Source: an uncultured Gammaproteobacteria bacterium (GTDB taxonomy: Bacteria; Pseudomonadota; Gammaproteobacteria; UBA6429; Thiohalophilaceae). From it: DNA of 64,000 bases. Where the stretch lies: contig CAJYAN010000004.1 of NCBI GenBank assembly GCA_913064945.1, positions 50,001 through 114,000 on the forward strand. The letters are read 5' to 3'. Of this stretch, positions 60,388 through 64,000 are shown one piece after another. A program made the position numbers and the translations under genes. Numbering within the stretch: the stretch's first letter is position 1; every line of letters starts with the position of its first letter. Under the pieces are notes generated by a model. That model did not search any database. It saw only the letters and a list, made by a program, of their open reading frames with translations, and was not told the DNA's origin.

Positions 60388-61356
60388 CTAGTACGTTCTT
60401 TTTACTGAAAACTCTGCCAGCTGTACAAGTGCATCTTTGTATTCGGAGTTCGGGATTTCCTTCAGGGCAGCAATTGCCTTGTCGGCCTCCAGTCTGGCAG
60501 CCTTGGCAGTGTAGTCGATGGCACCGGTGGATTCAATCGCCGCCATCACCTCTGTCGTATGTTCGCGGCCACCGTGTTCAATGGCGCTACGTATCGTCTG
60601 GGCCTGTTCCGCGCTACCCTGACGCATACTATATATAAGCGGGAGGGTTGGCTTACCCTCGGCCAGGTCATCGCCAATATTTTTGCCAATCTCTTCTGAG
60701 GTCGAGCTGTAATCGAGGACATCGTCGACCAGCTGAAAGGCGGTCCCCAGATGCATGCCATAGTCTGCCATGGCCTGCTCAATCTGTGGGGCTTGCAGGC
60801 TGATGACGGCAGAGAGCTGGGTGGCCGACTGGAATAGCTTGGCCGTCTTACTGCGAATTACCTGCAGGTAGTTCTCTTCCGTCGTATCCGGGTCATTGAT
60901 ATTGAGGAGCTGCTGGACCTCACCCTCAGCAATGGTATTAGTGGCCTCAGCGAGAATCTCCATGACTCGCATATTTCCTACCTCGACCATCATCTGGAAG
61001 GCGCGTGAGTAAAGAAAGTCGCCGACCAGAACGCTGGCCTCGTTGCCCCACAACGCATTGGCGGTGTCCTGACCACGGCGCATTTCGGATGAGTCGACAA
61101 CGTCATCGTGGAGCAGAGTGGCGGTATGGATAAACTCTAAAACAGCTGCAATATCAATATGTTGTCGTGCTGTATAGCCGAGCGCCTTGCAGCCCAGCAG
61201 GTGCAGCACCGGACGCAATCGTTTTCCCCCGCTGTTAACAATGTGAAAGCCAATCTGGTTGATCAGGACAATTTCCGAGTTTAGACGGGTCTGGATGCAG
61301 CGGTTAACGCCCATCATTTCATCGGCAATTAAGCCATTAATATCTTCAATATTCAT
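60388..61356 (-). CDS. ispB: Octaprenyl diphosphate synthase
   Basis: IspB makes the long prenyl chain of ubiquinone. The 322-residue product (E. coli 323) has the two aspartate-rich motifs of trans-prenyltransferases, DDVVD (84-88) and DDVLD (211-215), and the FGGKRLRP-like NSGGKRLRP. The chain length is inferred from similarity to octaprenyl synthases. A promoter lies just upstream (61389-61417), divergent from rplU. Confidence 0.93.
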   Translation of the reverse strand: MNIEDINGLIADEMMGVNRCIQTRLNSEIVLINQIGFHIVNSGGKRLRPVLHLLGCKALGYTARQHIDIAAVLEFIHTATLLHDDVVDSSEMRRGQDTANALWGNEASVLVGDFLYSRAFQMMVEVGNMRVMEILAEATNTIAEGEVQQLLNINDPDTTEENYLQVIRSKTAKLFQSATQLSAVISLQAPQIEQAMADYGMHLGTAFQLVDDVLDYSSTSEEIGKNIGDDLAEGKPTLPLIYSMRQGSAEQAQTIRSAIEHGGREHTTEVMAAIESTGAIDYTAKAARLEADKAIAALKEIPNSEYKDALVQLAEFSVKRTY

Positions 61357-61388
61357 AATGAGTTACAGCTGCAGTCACAAAGCTTGGC

Positions 61389-61417
61389 ATGCTAGAATCC
61401 ACCGCCTGGACTGTCAA
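61389..61417 (-). promoter_or_regulatory. Sigma-70 promoter of ispB
   Basis: On the minus strand TTGACA (61417-61412) and TAGCAT (61394-61389) are 17 bp apart; the start would be about 61382, 26 bp before the ATG. Confidence 0.75.
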
Positions 61418-61470
61418 GCAAGCGAATGTAGTAGCGGGGCCGAAATTCCGCTGAAAAGCGGGAATAGTCG

Positions 61471-61499
61471 TTGACCTGTCCGCGGGCAGAGGCTAAAAT
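61471..61499 (+). promoter_or_regulatory. Sigma-70 promoter of rplU-rpmA
   Basis: TTGACC (61471-61476) and TAAAAT (61494-61499) are 17 bp apart, and the predicted start is about 50 bp before rplU. The divergent ispB promoter is within 60 bp. Confidence 0.8.
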
Positions 61500-61557
61500 T
61501 GCCGACCTTTCCGACATCGTCTTCCTGACAGTTAGGAAAAACCTTGGAGAAACAATG

Positions 61558-61869
61558 ATGTACGCGGTAATCGAAACCGGTGGCAAGCAGTATCGTGTAA
61601 CTGAAGGCCAACGAATTAAAGTTGAAAAGCTGGCAGCTGACGAAGGTGCCACTATCGATCTGGATAAAGTCCTGATGGTCGCCAATGGCGACGATATCAA
61701 AGTCGGCGCACCATATGTGAGTGGTGGCAAAGTCACAGCTACCATCAAAGCGCATGGTCGTGGCAAGAAGGTTATGATCATCAAGTTCCGTCGTCGTAAG
61801 CACTCGCGCAAGACGCAGGGACACCGTCAGAGCTACACAGAAATTGAAATTACCGGCATCAAGGCCTAA
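61558..61869 (+). CDS. rplU: 50S ribosomal protein L21
   Basis: The 103-residue product from ATG 61558 ([18 protein letters not shown]) is exactly the E. coli length; an adjacent ATG at 61555 would add one Met. Longer frames run back over the promoter and are rejected. The [17 protein letters not shown] signature is conserved. A GGAGA site precedes. rpmA follows after 31 bp. Confidence 0.97.
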   Translation: MYAVIETGGKQYRVTEGQRIKVEKLAADEGATIDLDKVLMVANGDDIKVGAPYVSGGKVTATIKAHGRGKKVMIIKFRRRKHSRKTQGHRQSYTEIEITGIKA

Positions 61870-61900
61870 GCCGGTTAAGACAGATTTGAGGTAAACGAGC

Positions 61901-62158
61901 ATGGCACATAAAAAAGCAGGCGGTAGTACCCGTAACGGTCGCGATTCTATTTCCAAGCGTTTGGGGGTCAAGCACTTTGGTAATGAAGCGGTCATCGCCG
62001 GTAATATTTTGGTCCGCCAGCGTGGCACCAAGTTTCACCCCGGTGTCAACGTAGGGCGCGGTCGTGACGATACCCTGTATGCCAAGATTGACGGTAAGGT
62101 GGTTTTCGAAACCAAGGGTCCAAACCAGCGTAAACAGGTCAGCGTCTATCCTGCCTAA
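61901..62158 (+). CDS. rpmA: 50S ribosomal protein L27
   Basis: L27 reaches the peptidyl-transferase centre with its N-terminus. The 85-residue product starts [16 protein letters not shown], with no N-terminal extension of the firmicute type, and ends [14 protein letters not shown]. An intrinsic terminator follows at 62184-62208. Confidence 0.98.
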   Translation: MAHKKAGGSTRNGRDSISKRLGVKHFGNEAVIAGNILVRQRGTKFHPGVNVGRGRDDTLYAKIDGKVVFETKGPNQRKQVSVYPA

Positions 62159-62183
62159 GTATTACGTCCTGGCACGATACACA

Positions 62184-62208
62184 GACCCCGTCCTTTGACG
62201 GGGTTTTT
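62184..62208 (+). terminator. Intrinsic terminator after rpmA
   Basis: ACCCCGTC and GACGGGGT form an 8-bp stem with a CTTT loop, followed by TTTTT. It separates rplU-rpmA from obgE. Confidence 0.92.
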
Positions 62209-62220
62209 TGTTTTAAAAAC

Positions 62221-62340
62221 AGCTACGAGTAGCGAGGTATAAGTAACGAGAAATGTGGTCGTGAGTGTTCCAGGTTTATTAAAAAATATATGTCGATAGT
62301 AGATATATTTAATCTCGAAACTCATCACTCGATCCTCAAT
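62221..62340. repeat. Heptamer-built palindromic repeat, copy E
   Basis: The left arm (62221-62268) contains ACGAGTA, GCGAGGT, ATAAGTA and ACGAGAA, and the right arm (about 62312-62340) AATCTCGAAACTCATCACTC. The centre is AT-rich and includes ATATATGTCGATAGTAGATATAT. It fills the rpmA-obgE gap. Confidence 0.68.
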
Positions 62341-62353
62341 ACTATATATATAA

Positions 62354-64000
<1,647 letters not shown>

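Overview
The window is chromosomal DNA from a gammaproteobacterium. The ribosomal and RNA polymerase genes, the birA-coaX-SPOR-tRNA-tuf-tRNA(Trp)-secE order, the obgE-proB junction and the RimK, RegBA and YajR-like genes all fit that class. A facultative, redox- and sulfur-responsive lifestyle is an inference from RegBA, two rhodanese fusion proteins and an ArsR-type regulator; no genus can be named from the sequence alone.

Layout. (1) 1-2.8 kb: 3' part of a 23S rRNA gene and a 5S gene, with a long palindromic REP/MITE-like element between them. (2) 2.85-8.5 kb: a DUF3445 protein (minus), then birA, coaX, a SPOR protein and the tRNA Thr-Tyr-Gly-Thr / tuf / tRNA Trp run. (3) 8.5-20.5 kb: secE-nusG-rplKAJL-rpoBC with an L10 leader. 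(4) 20.5-38.5 kb: the str, S10, spc and alpha gene sets as one continuous block from rpsL to rplQ, including a second tuf that looks identical to the first, and a terminator after rplQ. (5) 38.6-43.6 kb: a SAM hydroxide adenosyltransferase, then on the minus strand a second-messenger locus in which a CRP-type site, a promoter and a class I cyclic-di-GMP riboswitch precede a DUF1631 gene and a cyclic-nucleotide-fold/HDOD gene. (6) 43.7-49.6 kb: uvrA, a YajR-like transporter, ssb and two small genes. (7) 50.1-55.4 kb: a LysR regulator, rimK and its protease-like partner, the redox two-component pair RegB/RegA, a predicted small RNA divergent from regB, a small membrane protein and an ArsR-rhodanese regulator. 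(8) 55.5-60.3 kb: a sterol-desaturase-family protein, a VTT-rhodanese fusion and a putative arsenosugar-type cluster. (9) 60.3-64 kb: tRNA-Pro, ispB, rplU-rpmA, obgE and a truncated proB.

Most notable non-coding signals: the c-di-GMP riboswitch with an upstream near-consensus CRP site (43.04-43.20 kb); a previously unannotated-looking small RNA of about 100 nt at 54405-54508 whose promoter and that of regB flank the same two tandem RegA-type boxes at nearly equal distances; a family of at least five intergenic palindromes built from a degenerate seven-base unit; and the palindrome inside the rRNA operon. The gene clusters themselves are largely conventional housekeeping; the novelty is mainly in the regulatory DNA.
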